This document shows positions 35,174-44,706 of a DNA stretch of 64,000 bases, one piece after another. The first letter of the stretch is position 1. Each line of letters starts with the position of its first letter. The notes under the pieces are model-generated. The model did not search any database. It was not told the origin of the DNA and saw nothing but the letters and a program-made list of their open reading frames with translations. This stretch comes from JAWXBK01 sp040878185 (GTDB taxonomy: Bacteria > Pseudomonadota > Alphaproteobacteria > Dongiales > Dongiaceae), in the NCBI GenBank assembly GCA_040878185.1, contig JBBDMS010000039.1, positions 22,875 to 86,874 on the forward strand, written 5' to 3'. Made by a program: the position numbers and the translations under genes.

Positions 35174-36430
35174 ATGCAATGGGACACGGACGTAGTCATC
35201 ATTGGTGCGGGAGCTGCCGGTTTGTCAGCAGCCAAGGAGTTGGCAAGGCGTGGCTATTCCTGCAAGGTGGTCGAAGGATCGCATCGCATCGGCGGACGTG
35301 CGTATTCTGAAGAAATCTCGCCTGGCGTATGGTTTGATCTAGGGTGCGCCTGGCTGGTTGGAGGTGCCACCAACCCGTTCACTGCAATTGCCGATGAGCT
35401 TGGCATCGCACTCAGCAAAGACAAGAGCGATCTGTTTGTGCTTGAGAACCTGAGGTTTCAGCGAAACGGCCGGCCCCTCGACGACGAACAGCGCGCCGCC
35501 TGCCTCCGCTATTATGACGACAGTTATGCGGCAATCTCCTCTGCTGCCAAACAAGGCCAGGATGTTGCTATCAGCGACGTTGTTGACATTGCGAACGAGT
35601 ACGCGCCGCCCTTCTTGAGTGGCATAGCGTCGGCGTGGGGAATGGATATCGACCTGGTTTCAACCGCAGACTTCGCCAGCGCCACTGGCGAACTCGGCTT
35701 TCAGGCTCTGCATGGCTATGGCAATCTGGTTGCCGCATGGGGCGCGGATGTCAACGTGTCGTTGAACAATCAGGCTGAACGGGTGGATTGGTCGGGCGAC
35801 GGTGTCATTGTTACGACGCCTAAAGGAACCATTATGGGGCGCGTTGCCCTGATCACGGTGTCGACAGGGATGCTGGCCTCCGGCGACATCCGTTTTCACC
35901 CGGACCTGCCGGTTTGGAAGACGGAGGCTATCTACGATCTGCCAATGGGGACGGAAAACAAGATCGGCGTCCATTTCGATACGGACGTATTCGGTGCCGA
36001 CGGTCGCGGGTTTTTCAGCACCTGGAACGACGATGGAAGTGCCGCAAAGGTCGACGTCAGCGTCATGGGATTCAATACTGCCTCGGTGTTCGTGGGCGGT
36101 CGGCTGGGCGTCTGGCTCGAGAAGCAGGGCCAACGCGCCTGTCACGACTTCGCCGTCAACAGGATCGCCGATATCTTCGGCAACAACGTTCGCAAACATG
36201 TGGATCGCTGCATCGCTACAGCGTGGAACACGGAACCGTGGACCGGAGGGTCGTGGGCATGCGCCAAACCGGGGGCGGCTCATCAACGCGCGGCTCTGGC
36301 GCGCTCCGTCGATGAGCGGCTGTTCTTTGCCGGAGAGGCTACCGTGTACTATGGGCAGGGCACCTGCCACGGGGCTTACCAGTCCGGCATCCGGGCAGGA
36401 CATGAAATCGCGGAACAATTGGCGTCGTAG
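35174..36430 (+). CDS. Flavin-containing amine oxidase
   Basis: 418 residues. FAD motif GAGAAGLSAAKELARRGY near the N-terminus, GGRAYSE for the second nucleotide-binding motif, and at the C-terminus LFFAGEATVYYGQGTCHGA, the FAD-binding end of monoamine-oxidase-like enzymes. It oxidises an amine with oxygen, giving aldehyde, ammonia or amine and hydrogen peroxide. No signal peptide is visible. It follows TMADH-like gene 1 on the same strand with a 143-base gap. Confidence 0.83.
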   Translation: MQWDTDVVIIGAGAAGLSAAKELARRGYSCKVVEGSHRIGGRAYSEEISPGVWFDLGCAWLVGGATNPFTAIADELGIALSKDKSDLFVLENLRFQRNGRPLDDEQRAACLRYYDDSYAAISSAAKQGQDVAISDVVDIANEYAPPFLSGIASAWGMDIDLVSTADFASATGELGFQALHGYGNLVAAWGADVNVSLNNQAERVDWSGDGVIVTTPKGTIMGRVALITVSTGMLASGDIRFHPDLPVWKTEAIYDLPMGTENKIGVHFDTDVFGADGRGFFSTWNDDGSAAKVDVSVMGFNTASVFVGGRLGVWLEKQGQRACHDFAVNRIADIFGNNVRKHVDRCIATAWNTEPWTGGSWACAKPGAAHQRAALARSVDERLFFAGEATVYYGQGTCHGAYQSGIRAGHEIAEQLAS

Positions 36431-36654
36431 ATAATCGACAATGGTCTTGCCGCCTCTGGCGCGGTTCTTTTGATTCCAATTCTTGACTGGCTGGTGGGCG
36501 CCAAGGATGCGCTATTGATCGAACGAGATCGTCGGGAAGCTGCGCGGGGTCCGTGTACCGATATCGCAAATCGGCCCGGACTCCTGCTGGAGAACGGCAA
36601 TAAGTTCGGCTATCTTCTTGACCGGTTTTTGCGGCGCCATCTAGGGAATGCCTG

Positions 36655-37755
36655 ATGAAGATTGACAACGTAACGCCTTATCTCGTCGGCCCGAGGCCCA
36701 GCGCAGACGGCTGGTCCAGGGGGCAGATCGTTGTTTTCGTGAAGCTCGAAACGGACGCAGGTCTTGTCGGCTGGGGCGAGGCGTATGCCTTGTCCTCGAG
36801 GCAACGGGCGACCCGGGAAATCATCTTCGCTTTGGGTGAAGCACTGAAGCAAATGTCGGAGGCGACGCCGCGCGCCTTTCTGCACCACATCGCGAAACCC
36901 ATGGACACAAAACACCCAAGCGTCGACTATTCGTCGGCAGTGAGCGCAATCGAAATCGCGCTCTGGGACTTGCTTGGTAAGTCGGTGGGGCAACCCGTGC
37001 ACGCGCTGCTCGGTGGCGCAATCGTCGACAAGGTGCCGGTATACGCCAACGCCTGGGACCAGCCACTCCAAACGCCGGAGGCGATTGCGGCCCGATGCGC
37101 CATGATGGGTTCGCAGGGTTATCGGGCGGTCAAAATCTATCCTTTGCGGCAGCCGACACTGGCGGCCGCCGAAGCCTGTGTCAGATTGACCCGCGAGGCG
37201 GTCGGCCCGGACGTGGACATCATGCTCGATTTCGCCGTCCAGAAGGATCCGCGCAGGGCGCTTCGCGCCGCGCATCTGTTCGAACCCTATGATCCATACT
37301 GGATCGAAGAGCCGCTGGCAGGAGACGATCTTGATGCTCTGGCGGAGTTTCGCGCCAACACAGAAATACGCATCACGACCGGCGAGCGCCAGTCGGGCAT
37401 ACGGCATTACCGCAATGTTCTGGTGAAGAGAGCAGCCGACGTGCTCAACCCCGATATCGTCGGGGTTGGGGGGATTCTGGAGATGCTGGATATCGGCGCC
37501 ATGGCAGATGCTCATTCCGTCGCGATGTCGCCGCATTGTTGGGCCAGCACAACCGTGGCCTTTCTTGCCATGCTCCATACCTGCGCAGTGATGCGGAATG
37601 CAATTTTTGCGGAACTCTACTACGACTATCTGGAACTAGGTGCCGAGCTGGCCAAATGCGATTACGTCATCAAAGACGGCTATGCCAGCGTGCCACAAAG
37701 ACCAGGACTTGGCGTCGAGATGAACGAGAACGTCCTCCGGGCGCTGGCTCCCTGA
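36655..37755 (+). CDS. Enolase-superfamily enzyme (mandelate racemase/muconate lactonizing type)
   Basis: 366 residues. Metal ligands appear as Asp in MLDFAV, Glu in WIEEPL and Glu in TTGERQ; the acid/base side shows VKIYP on one face and MSPHCW on the other, giving a likely His-type base. Members act on acid sugars or related carboxylates by proton abstraction. Its role in an amine pathway is unclear; it may process a sugar-acid or betaine-like carboxylate. Convergent with the next gene; 37756-37933 carries no supported gene. Confidence 0.8.
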   Translation: MKIDNVTPYLVGPRPSADGWSRGQIVVFVKLETDAGLVGWGEAYALSSRQRATREIIFALGEALKQMSEATPRAFLHHIAKPMDTKHPSVDYSSAVSAIEIALWDLLGKSVGQPVHALLGGAIVDKVPVYANAWDQPLQTPEAIAARCAMMGSQGYRAVKIYPLRQPTLAAAEACVRLTREAVGPDVDIMLDFAVQKDPRRALRAAHLFEPYDPYWIEEPLAGDDLDALAEFRANTEIRITTGERQSGIRHYRNVLVKRAADVLNPDIVGVGGILEMLDIGAMADAHSVAMSPHCWASTTVAFLAMLHTCAVMRNAIFAELYYDYLELGAELAKCDYVIKDGYASVPQRPGLGVEMNENVLRALAP

Positions 37756-37933
37756 GACATCAGGCCGCGAAGCCGCTGTTCGCGGTCCCGCCGCTCTCTA
37801 GCTTTCGTTCGCCATGCCCGGATCCTTTTCAGTGACGGTTTCCACATCAAGCGCGTCATCCAGATCGAACTGCCCGCCGGCTATTCGATGTGGCGTTCTT
37901 CGCGATATTCGGGTGATCCCGAGATGCCTGCGT

Positions 37934-40009
37934 TCAGCCGCCGAGTTCCAGCTCGTATTTGACGGTCTTGAATGGCACACCGTCGGGGTCGATCTCGGTA
38001 TCTAGTTCTCGTGCGTAGCGGTGGCCCTCATACACGGCCGCGGCAATGGTGGCCGGGCCATAGCAGTCGCCGATGCGGCGTATGGACTTGATACCGGCGG
38101 CCTTGATCCTTGCCGGTTCGGCCATCAGCGCGTCGTATAAACCGTCATTCGGCAGGCGCATGGTCACGGGCACCAGGGTGCCCGTGCGCTCGATCCGCTC
38201 GCCGGTGATCAAGTTCACCAGCTCCACCACGCCGTCGCCGACGGATTTCACGCAATGGCGCGGCAGGATCTCCACACCCAACTTCACGAGCCGCCGCTCG
38301 ATATGACCCTGTTCCAAGGTGTACCCGGTCCAACTGGCGACGCAAAGGCCCGGCGTTACGAGCGTCACCCGATGTCCTTCTCCAGCCAGCAGGTCCGCCA
38401 TCATGCTGCCCATGTAGTAATGATCGTCGTCGAACACGATGACGGGACCGCTCGGCGGACGCTTGCCGGCCATAACATCGTCGGGGCTGAAGGACCGATC
38501 GGCGTTGGCGCCCGCAATGGGTTCGCGCAAGGCGCGTCCCACTCCGTCGCGCCGCCAGGTCGAGCCTGTGGCAAGCGCTATGTGGTCGGCGCCGAAATCC
38601 AGCACCTGCCCGGCGCTGAGCTCGCTTTCCAGGTACATCTCCACATTGGTCATGGGCGCGATCTGACCCAGTCGGTAATCGCGCACCCGTGCCCAGGCGT
38701 TCAGGTTCGGTAATGCACTCTCGCGGGTGACGCGACCACCGGCTTCGCGTCGCGCTTCGGCAATTGTCACTTTATAGCCGCGCTTGCCCAGCGCATGGGC
38801 TGCTTCCAGTCCGGCCGGCCCTGCCCCGACCACCAATATGCGCGCGCCGGAGGTCTCGGGCGCAATCTGCTCGGGGTGCCAGCCCTTGCGCCATTCCTCG
38901 CCGAATGTCGGATTCTGGGTACAGCGGCTTGGCGCCGAGACGTTGCTCCATGCAGCGCAGATGTTGCAGCCGATGCATTCTCGGATGTCTTCAGGCCTGC
39001 CTTCTTCGATCTTTTTCGGCAGGAATGGATCGGCGATGGATGGTCTTGCCGCACCGATCATATCGACGATACCGCGCCGGATGGCCGAAACCATGGCGTC
39101 GGGTGAGGTGTAGCGGCCCACGGTGGCAACGGGCTTGGACGTCATCTGCTTAACGAAAGCGACGTAATCTTCCTGGTAGCCCTCGGGCGCGAAGCGCGAG
39201 GTCATGGAATCGTTGCTCCAGTCGCTGACATTGACGTCCCACATGTGGGGCATCTCGGCCATCATTTCGATGGCATCGCGGCCTTCATTGTTCCATTCTA
39301 GGCCGTCGGCACCCATCATCTCGTCGACGGCGAAGCGAGCCACCACGCCAATGGTGTCGCCCACAGCCTCGAGCGTGTCTTCCAGCAATTCGCGATAGAA
39401 GCGTAAGCGGTTCTCAAGGCTGCCGCCGTACTCGTCGATACGCTGGTTGTGTCGACGCGACAGGAAATGAAACGGCATTGCTCCATCGTGACCGGCATAA
39501 ACCACGACGATATCGAAGCCGGCCTGTCGCGCGCGCAGGGCACCCTTGCGGTGCCAGCGGCGGTAGGCGCGGATGTCATTCAGGTCCATGGCGCGGGCTT
39601 GCACCGGGTGGGATAGCCATTTGACCGGCCGGTGCATGGGGCCGATAGGCACTTCGCGGCTGTAGATATTGCCGCTATCCTGGCCGTTGTGGACCAGTTC
39701 GATGGCGGCGAGGCTGCCATGCTCATGCACGGCGTTGCACATGCCGGCTAGGTAGGGGATGTCCATGTCGCCCCACAGTCGGGTTTCGCTGTAGGGCGTG
39801 ACATCGCCGGTGGGATGGAAATCGCATTGCTCCGTGGAGACGATTCCCCAGCCGCCCTCCGCCTTCATGCCGCGCATGGCGATCATGCTGTCGGGGAGCA
39901 GGCGACCCATGCCGTTACAGTGTGGCACCTGGTAGAAGCGGTTCCTTGCCGTTACCGGCCCGATTTTCAGGGGCTCAAACAGGATATCGTATCGCGGGTC
40001 TCTGGGCAT
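37934..40009 (-). CDS. TMADH-family flavoprotein 2 (dimethylamine dehydrogenase-like)
   Basis: 691 residues with the same architecture as copy 1: Cys31 in VPHC, the CIGCNIC...C iron-sulfur motif and the GAGPAG nucleotide site. The residue matching Tyr60 of TMADH is Gln61, the change known in dimethylamine dehydrogenase, and Trp264 is kept (HMWDVN). I therefore favour secondary-amine (dimethylamine) oxidation. Encoded downstream of copy 3 on the same strand with a 133-base gap. Confidence 0.83.
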   Translation of the reverse strand: MPRDPRYDILFEPLKIGPVTARNRFYQVPHCNGMGRLLPDSMIAMRGMKAEGGWGIVSTEQCDFHPTGDVTPYSETRLWGDMDIPYLAGMCNAVHEHGSLAAIELVHNGQDSGNIYSREVPIGPMHRPVKWLSHPVQARAMDLNDIRAYRRWHRKGALRARQAGFDIVVVYAGHDGAMPFHFLSRRHNQRIDEYGGSLENRLRFYRELLEDTLEAVGDTIGVVARFAVDEMMGADGLEWNNEGRDAIEMMAEMPHMWDVNVSDWSNDSMTSRFAPEGYQEDYVAFVKQMTSKPVATVGRYTSPDAMVSAIRRGIVDMIGAARPSIADPFLPKKIEEGRPEDIRECIGCNICAAWSNVSAPSRCTQNPTFGEEWRKGWHPEQIAPETSGARILVVGAGPAGLEAAHALGKRGYKVTIAEARREAGGRVTRESALPNLNAWARVRDYRLGQIAPMTNVEMYLESELSAGQVLDFGADHIALATGSTWRRDGVGRALREPIAGANADRSFSPDDVMAGKRPPSGPVIVFDDDHYYMGSMMADLLAGEGHRVTLVTPGLCVASWTGYTLEQGHIERRLVKLGVEILPRHCVKSVGDGVVELVNLITGERIERTGTLVPVTMRLPNDGLYDALMAEPARIKAAGIKSIRRIGDCYGPATIAAAVYEGHRYARELDTEIDPDGVPFKTVKYELELGG

Positions 40010-40142
40010 GGTGTTTGGGATCTCGGTTGTCGTTGATAGCTATGACGGCACGCATAACGGAGTTCGACGTCAGAATCGTGCCGGGAAAAACAGGTCCCTG
40101 GTAGCTTTACGAAGAGCGCCCCGACCTGCCTGCCGCTCAACG

Positions 40143-42215
40143 TCAGACCGACGCCGGCAGAGCGATCTCTTCCCTGAGAAAGGGCATGTCGGGATTTTCC
40201 GGTGGATTGTCGAGTTCGCGCGCCGCGCGATGGCCGTCCTGGACCGCGAGCGCAATTATTCCCGGTACGTCGGCATCGCCGATCTTCTGCAAGGAACGAA
40301 TGCCGGCCCCCGCCAATCGCTCTTGGTCGGCGGCCAGCGCCTGGTAGAGTTCATCCCGCGGTTGCCGCGACGTCACCATGACGATTGCCGCGGCATCGAT
40401 GGCTCGCGCCCTTCCCGAGTAGACACAGCCGATATCGACCGCGTTCTTCCCGATGGACAGCAGATTGTGACTGGTTACGATGTCGACACCGAGTTCGATC
40501 AATTGCGCCTGAATCCGGTGCTGCTCCTCCGTGTTTACAGTCCATGACGAGACGCTGGCATCTGTCGTCACGAGCGTGACACCGTGACCGCCACGCCGGA
40601 GCTTTTCTGCAATCACGCCCCCCATATAGAAATTGTCGTCGTCGAACACGACGACCGGCCCGCTCACGTCAACACCGGCGGTGACGTCTCTGGGTGTAAA
40701 GATCGCCGCGCCGTCGGCGCGTGGAATCGGTGCCGTATTGCTGACTCCCAGCCCGTCACGCCGCCACTCGGCGCCGGTGGCGATCATGACGTGCTTAAAT
40801 CCGAACTCGAGCACATTCTCTGGCGTCAGTCGGCTATCGAGGTACACTTCGACATTGGTCATCGATCGAATGCGCCCGACCCGCCAATCGCGCACCCGAG
40901 CCCAAGCCGAAAGCCCCGGCAGACTGCTTTCCCACGATACGCGACCGCCAAGTTCCGTGGTCGCTTCAGCAAGTGCGACCTTGTAGCCGCGCTGACCGAG
41001 CGCCCGGGCCGCCTCGAGGCCGGCAGGCCCGGCGCCGACGACAAGCACACTGCCGTCGGAACCCTTCGGTGGAATATGCTCGGGATGCCAGTTGCGCCGC
41101 CATTCCTCGCTCATCGTCGGATTCTGGGTGCAGCGCATCGGTAGAGATGTATGTTGTCCAGAGACGCAGATGTTGCATCCGATGCACTCTCGGATCTCGT
41201 CTTCCCGACCTTCCTCGATCTTCTTCGGGAGGAACGGGTCGGCGATCGAGGGCCTCGCCGCACCGATCATGTCCAATATGCCCCGCCTGATCTGACCGAC
41301 CATGGTGTCCGGCGAGGTGAACCAGCCGACGCCGACGACCGGCTTTGTCGTCATCGACTTGACGAAGGACACGTATTTTTCCTGGATGGCTTCTTCGCCG
41401 AAGCGCGACGTCACCGAATCGTTGGCCCAGTTGGAGACATTTACATCCCAGAGATCGGGGAGTTCGGCCAGCATCTCGACAATGTCGCGCCCCTCGGCAT
41501 CGCTTTCGATACCGTCCTTGCCCATCAGTTCATCGACAGCGAGCCTCACGGCGATCCCGCAGGTGTCGCCGACGGCATCCTTGGTCTCCTCGAGAACCTC
41601 GCGCATCAGCCGCACACGGTTCTCGAGCGAACCGCCATACTCGTCGGTACGGTGATTGCGACGCTTCTGAAGAAAGTGCATCAGCAGCGTCGAATCGTGA
41701 CCGGCATAGACATAAACGATATCCGTCTCGGCTTCCTTGGCGCGCAGGGCAGCGTTCCGGTGCCAGCGCCTGAACTCTTTGATGTCGGATTTGTCCATGC
41801 CGCGGGTTTGGGTCGGTACGCCAATGATCGCGGCCTGATGTGACGGCCCCAGTGGCTTCATGCGGGTCCAAATATTCTGGGAGCCGACGCCATTGTGCGC
41901 CAGTTCCACGCCGGCCAGGGCGCCATGCCGGTGAACCGCCTCCGTCGTCAGCGCGAGACACTTGACATCGTAGCCATCCCAGAGGCGCGCCTGAGGTTCA
42001 GGCGAATAGTCCGAGGACGGGTGAATCATGCACTCTTCCGTGCAGACCACGGCCCAGCCGCCTTCCGCCTTTATTTCACGCATCTTGGCGTGGGTTTGCG
42101 GCCAGTTGAATCCCATGCCGCAGCAATGAGGTACCTGGTAGAACCGGTTCTTCGCCGTTACCGGCCCGATCTTTACGGGTTCGAACAGGATGTCGTATCG
42201 CGGGTTTCTGGGCAT
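40143..42215 (-). CDS. TMADH-family flavoprotein 3
   Basis: 690 residues, same domains as copies 1 and 2: Cys31 present, four Fe-S cysteines present, GAGPAG present. The gate position that is Tyr in TMADH and Gln in dimethylamine dehydrogenase is Glu61 here, an acidic residue that should favour a more polar or charged amine. Trp264 equivalent is kept (DLWDVN). Upstream leader CGAGGTCTCAGACACA is shared with copy 1, indicating duplication that included the ribosome site. Likely in one unit with the PhyH and binding-protein genes upstream. Confidence 0.83.
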   Translation of the reverse strand: MPRNPRYDILFEPVKIGPVTAKNRFYQVPHCCGMGFNWPQTHAKMREIKAEGGWAVVCTEECMIHPSSDYSPEPQARLWDGYDVKCLALTTEAVHRHGALAGVELAHNGVGSQNIWTRMKPLGPSHQAAIIGVPTQTRGMDKSDIKEFRRWHRNAALRAKEAETDIVYVYAGHDSTLLMHFLQKRRNHRTDEYGGSLENRVRLMREVLEETKDAVGDTCGIAVRLAVDELMGKDGIESDAEGRDIVEMLAELPDLWDVNVSNWANDSVTSRFGEEAIQEKYVSFVKSMTTKPVVGVGWFTSPDTMVGQIRRGILDMIGAARPSIADPFLPKKIEEGREDEIRECIGCNICVSGQHTSLPMRCTQNPTMSEEWRRNWHPEHIPPKGSDGSVLVVGAGPAGLEAARALGQRGYKVALAEATTELGGRVSWESSLPGLSAWARVRDWRVGRIRSMTNVEVYLDSRLTPENVLEFGFKHVMIATGAEWRRDGLGVSNTAPIPRADGAAIFTPRDVTAGVDVSGPVVVFDDDNFYMGGVIAEKLRRGGHGVTLVTTDASVSSWTVNTEEQHRIQAQLIELGVDIVTSHNLLSIGKNAVDIGCVYSGRARAIDAAAIVMVTSRQPRDELYQALAADQERLAGAGIRSLQKIGDADVPGIIALAVQDGHRAARELDNPPENPDMPFLREEIALPASV

Positions 42216-42544
42216 TGTGTCTGAGACCTCGGTCGTCGTTAAAACCGGCTGAATTCGAACTTACAGGATCAGTGGGACGCTTTGGCGGTCCCGAGCGGCA
42301 TTATTCTGCCATTGGATCCGTCAGCAGGTCAGGTAGGTGATTGTCGGAAGCGTGGCGCACGATCGGGTGGGCCGCCGAACAGCGGTCCTTCCGTCGAAAG
42401 CTGCTCGATGGCGAGGGGATTCTCAAAAAGTCACTTCGCACGATCTCGTCACGCTGGCACAAACCCGACCGACGGCGGAGCGAATGGCCATCGCCGCTTC
42501 GCCCCGCCGTGGGTCAAATATCACGTTGGTCCGACCCTAATCGT
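42216..42544. other. 329-base spacer between TMADH copy 3 and its upstream binding-protein gene
   Basis: No gene supported. A plus-strand frame starting at 42341 is open but composition and lack of recognisable motifs give no support. A separate promoter for the TMADH pair could lie here (minus strand), but I see no clear -35/-10 set. Confidence 0.4.
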
Positions 42545-43657
42545 TTAGAATCCGGATCGAATCTCGTTCCAGTCGGTCTCAATCTTGGTGGTGATTTCCA
42601 CGCCGGCGTTAGGGATGAACACGCCGCCCTGGATAAGTTCCAGCGGGTTCTTCGACAGGCCGCGCGCGACGAGGACATCTTCCTCCACTGCCTCGAAAGC
42701 CTTCATGTTCGAGTGGCCATAGCCGTACTCCTCGATTAGGAAGATGCCGGACCGTGAGTCGATCAAGGCATCGATGACATCGTGCGCCTTGTCGTAGTGT
42801 GGCGCGTCGGCGGCCAGAACCATGCCGCAAACCCAGGTGAGCGCGCCTTCCTTTGGGTTCATGAAACGCACCGGCACACCTTGCCGGATCAACTCCTGCG
42901 GAGAACTGTTCCAGGTCATGGCGGCGACGAGCTCTCCGGACGCCAGCGCCTGCTCCACCGTTGTCATGTCGCTCGAATAGAGGCGCAACAGGGGTCGTTG
43001 CTCATTGAGCAGAGCCCGTACCTTCGCGATGTCCGCGTCGGAAAGATTCTCGACGTCGACGCCCGCGAAGATCGCGGCGCACCACCACGCATCCTCGGCA
43101 GCATCCAACATCGCCAACCTGCCCTCGTACCGCTTGTCCCAGAGCAGAGCCCAGGAATCTTCACCCTGCCAATCGACGAGATCGGTGCGATAGGTTATCG
43201 ATGTCTGCCCCCAATCGAAGGGCACGAACCACTGCTCGCCATTGAATTGAGTGTTCTTCAGCGATTGCAGCTCGGGGAAGACATCCCCCCAGTTTGATAG
43301 CCGCGATGTGTCGATCGCCTGGATGATGCCGGCGTCGCGCCAGCGGGAAATATGGAAGCTGCAGGGATGCGCGACGTCAACCTGGTACCCGGCGCGCATC
43401 TTGGTGAAGGTCTCCTCATTGTCTGCGAACAGCGGCGTCTCGGGCCCTTCGCCATGTTTCTCGATATAGGCTTGGAGGACTTCCGGGACCTCGTATCCCG
43501 ACCAGGTGAAGTAAATCGCCTGCTCCTCGGCTCTCGCTATCTTCGAGCCCAAGGGCATCGTGACGGCGGTCAGGCCCACGGATGCCAGCACGCGGTTGAA
43601 CTCTCGGCGATTCAAAGCTCCTGCAGAGAGTTTTTCCTTGAATTCGGTGATGTTCAT
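42545..43657 (-). CDS. PotD-like binding protein 1
   Basis: 370 residues starting MNITEFKEKLSAGALNRREF, with an N-terminal regulatory-like segment then a hydrophobic export signal cut after ARA. GGGAGA precedes the ATG at 43657; the longer upstream frame overlaps the PhyH gene. The mature part starts AIYFTWSGYEVPEVLQAY. It shares motif blocks with binding protein 2 (DWGQTSITYRTDLVD, MTTVEQALASGEL, GYGHSN), so the two bind related ligands. No permease is adjacent; it may use the core encoded at 46739-49590. Confidence 0.82.
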   Translation of the reverse strand: MNITEFKEKLSAGALNRREFNRVLASVGLTAVTMPLGSKIARAEEQAIYFTWSGYEVPEVLQAYIEKHGEGPETPLFADNEETFTKMRAGYQVDVAHPCSFHISRWRDAGIIQAIDTSRLSNWGDVFPELQSLKNTQFNGEQWFVPFDWGQTSITYRTDLVDWQGEDSWALLWDKRYEGRLAMLDAAEDAWWCAAIFAGVDVENLSDADIAKVRALLNEQRPLLRLYSSDMTTVEQALASGELVAAMTWNSSPQELIRQGVPVRFMNPKEGALTWVCGMVLAADAPHYDKAHDVIDALIDSRSGIFLIEEYGYGHSNMKAFEAVEEDVLVARGLSKNPLELIQGGVFIPNAGVEITTKIETDWNEIRSGF

Positions 43658-43724
43658 GATCGTGTCTCCCATTTTCGAGGCCTTCAGGGGCGTGCCTTCC
43701 ATTTTTCCGAAGGCACTTGTAGCG

Positions 43725-44600
43725 TCAAACGCCGGACTGCGATCTTGCGTCCACCGCTGTTCCGACCTGTCCACCCCGCCATTCGGGCTCCGGTGCTGTA
43801 TCAAGCCAAGCCGGGCAATCCCCGCGGAATGTACCAGCCCTGTCATCGCCCGTTCCGTGCGGCGTGTAGCCGAGCAATGCTCGCAAGCGCGGCCCGAACT
43901 GGGCAGCTATGTCGGGCGAGTAATACAAATACTGATTTGATTCCTGCCGCAGCCAACCCAATACGTAAGTAGTGATGAGCCCCATTCGCGAAGCGTTGCT
44001 TTGATTTGCACCAGCTCCGTGCCAGGTCGATCCCATATAGAACAGTACGGAACCTTTCGGCATCGCCGCGGAATCCCAATCGGAAAGGTTTGGCAAATGC
44101 CAGGAGCGATGGAGGCGGTGGCTGCCGAGGACGACCCTTGTGGCGCCATTCTCCTTTGTAAAGTCGTCCAGGGCCCACATAACCCCGATCCCAAGCTCCA
44201 TGCCGGGGCTTTCGATAGGCCACACGGTATCGTCCCGATGCAGGGGTTGGTCCAGCTCACCAGGCAGGACTTCGATCGCGGTTATGCTGCTGATTTGATA
44301 GGTCAGACAATGCGGCAGAAGAATCGCATTGGCGACCTTTATCACCATGTCGTGGTCAATGAGTGCAGCAGAACTGGGCGCTATGGAGAGCGGTCCTTGA
44401 GAGTTACGCAGTGTCTTGAAACCATTGAAGTTACTTGTACTGGCCAGCCCGGAGGCTTCAAGTTTGGGGCGCAGTTCAGCACGGACAGTATCAACAAGAT
44501 TTGACTCAGCGACTCCCGCGACCGCGACCGCACCATCGCGCCGGAGTGCGTCAATGACACTGGCGACGCTTGCCGACTTCTCAAATACGCACAACGCCAT
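43725..44600 (-). CDS. Phytanoyl-CoA dioxygenase (PhyH) family protein
   Basis: 291 residues from ATG 44600, chosen because CGGAGGA precedes it; an ATG at 44627 is also in frame. The 2-His-1-Asp iron site is visible as LHRDD near the middle and WHGAGANQ later. Family members hydroxylate substrates with 2-oxoglutarate and oxygen, including ectoine and N-methyl compounds (via hydroxylation and release of formaldehyde). The gene is first of a minus-strand set with binding protein 1 and TMADH copies 3 and 2, so it may hydroxylate an N-methyl group or another amine. Substrate unknown. Confidence 0.8.
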   Translation of the reverse strand: MALCVFEKSASVASVIDALRRDGAVAVAGVAESNLVDTVRAELRPKLEASGLASTSNFNGFKTLRNSQGPLSIAPSSAALIDHDMVIKVANAILLPHCLTYQISSITAIEVLPGELDQPLHRDDTVWPIESPGMELGIGVMWALDDFTKENGATRVVLGSHRLHRSWHLPNLSDWDSAAMPKGSVLFYMGSTWHGAGANQSNASRMGLITTYVLGWLRQESNQYLYYSPDIAAQFGPRLRALLGYTPHGTGDDRAGTFRGDCPAWLDTAPEPEWRGGQVGTAVDARSQSGV

Positions 44601-44683
44601 ACGTTCCTCCGTTTGAGTTGGGCTCATCGATGAGGCGGTGGTTTATCCATATCTGATCACCCAGGCATCAAACCGACGGCTGA

Positions 44684-44693
44684 NNNNNNNNNN
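44684..44693. other. Assembly gap (ten N)
   Basis: Ten unresolved bases. The flanks, AAACCGA on the left and TCGGTTGGTTT on the right, are partly complementary, so a strong hairpin or terminator after the binding-protein-2 gene probably caused the break. True length unknown; gene order across this point relies on the scaffold. Confidence 0.98.
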
Positions 44694-44706
44694 TCGGTTG
44701 GTTTGA

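Noticed and set aside
42341..42739. Plus-strand frame in the spacer and across the end of binding protein 1
   Set aside because: Half lies antisense to a clear gene; no recognisable domain.
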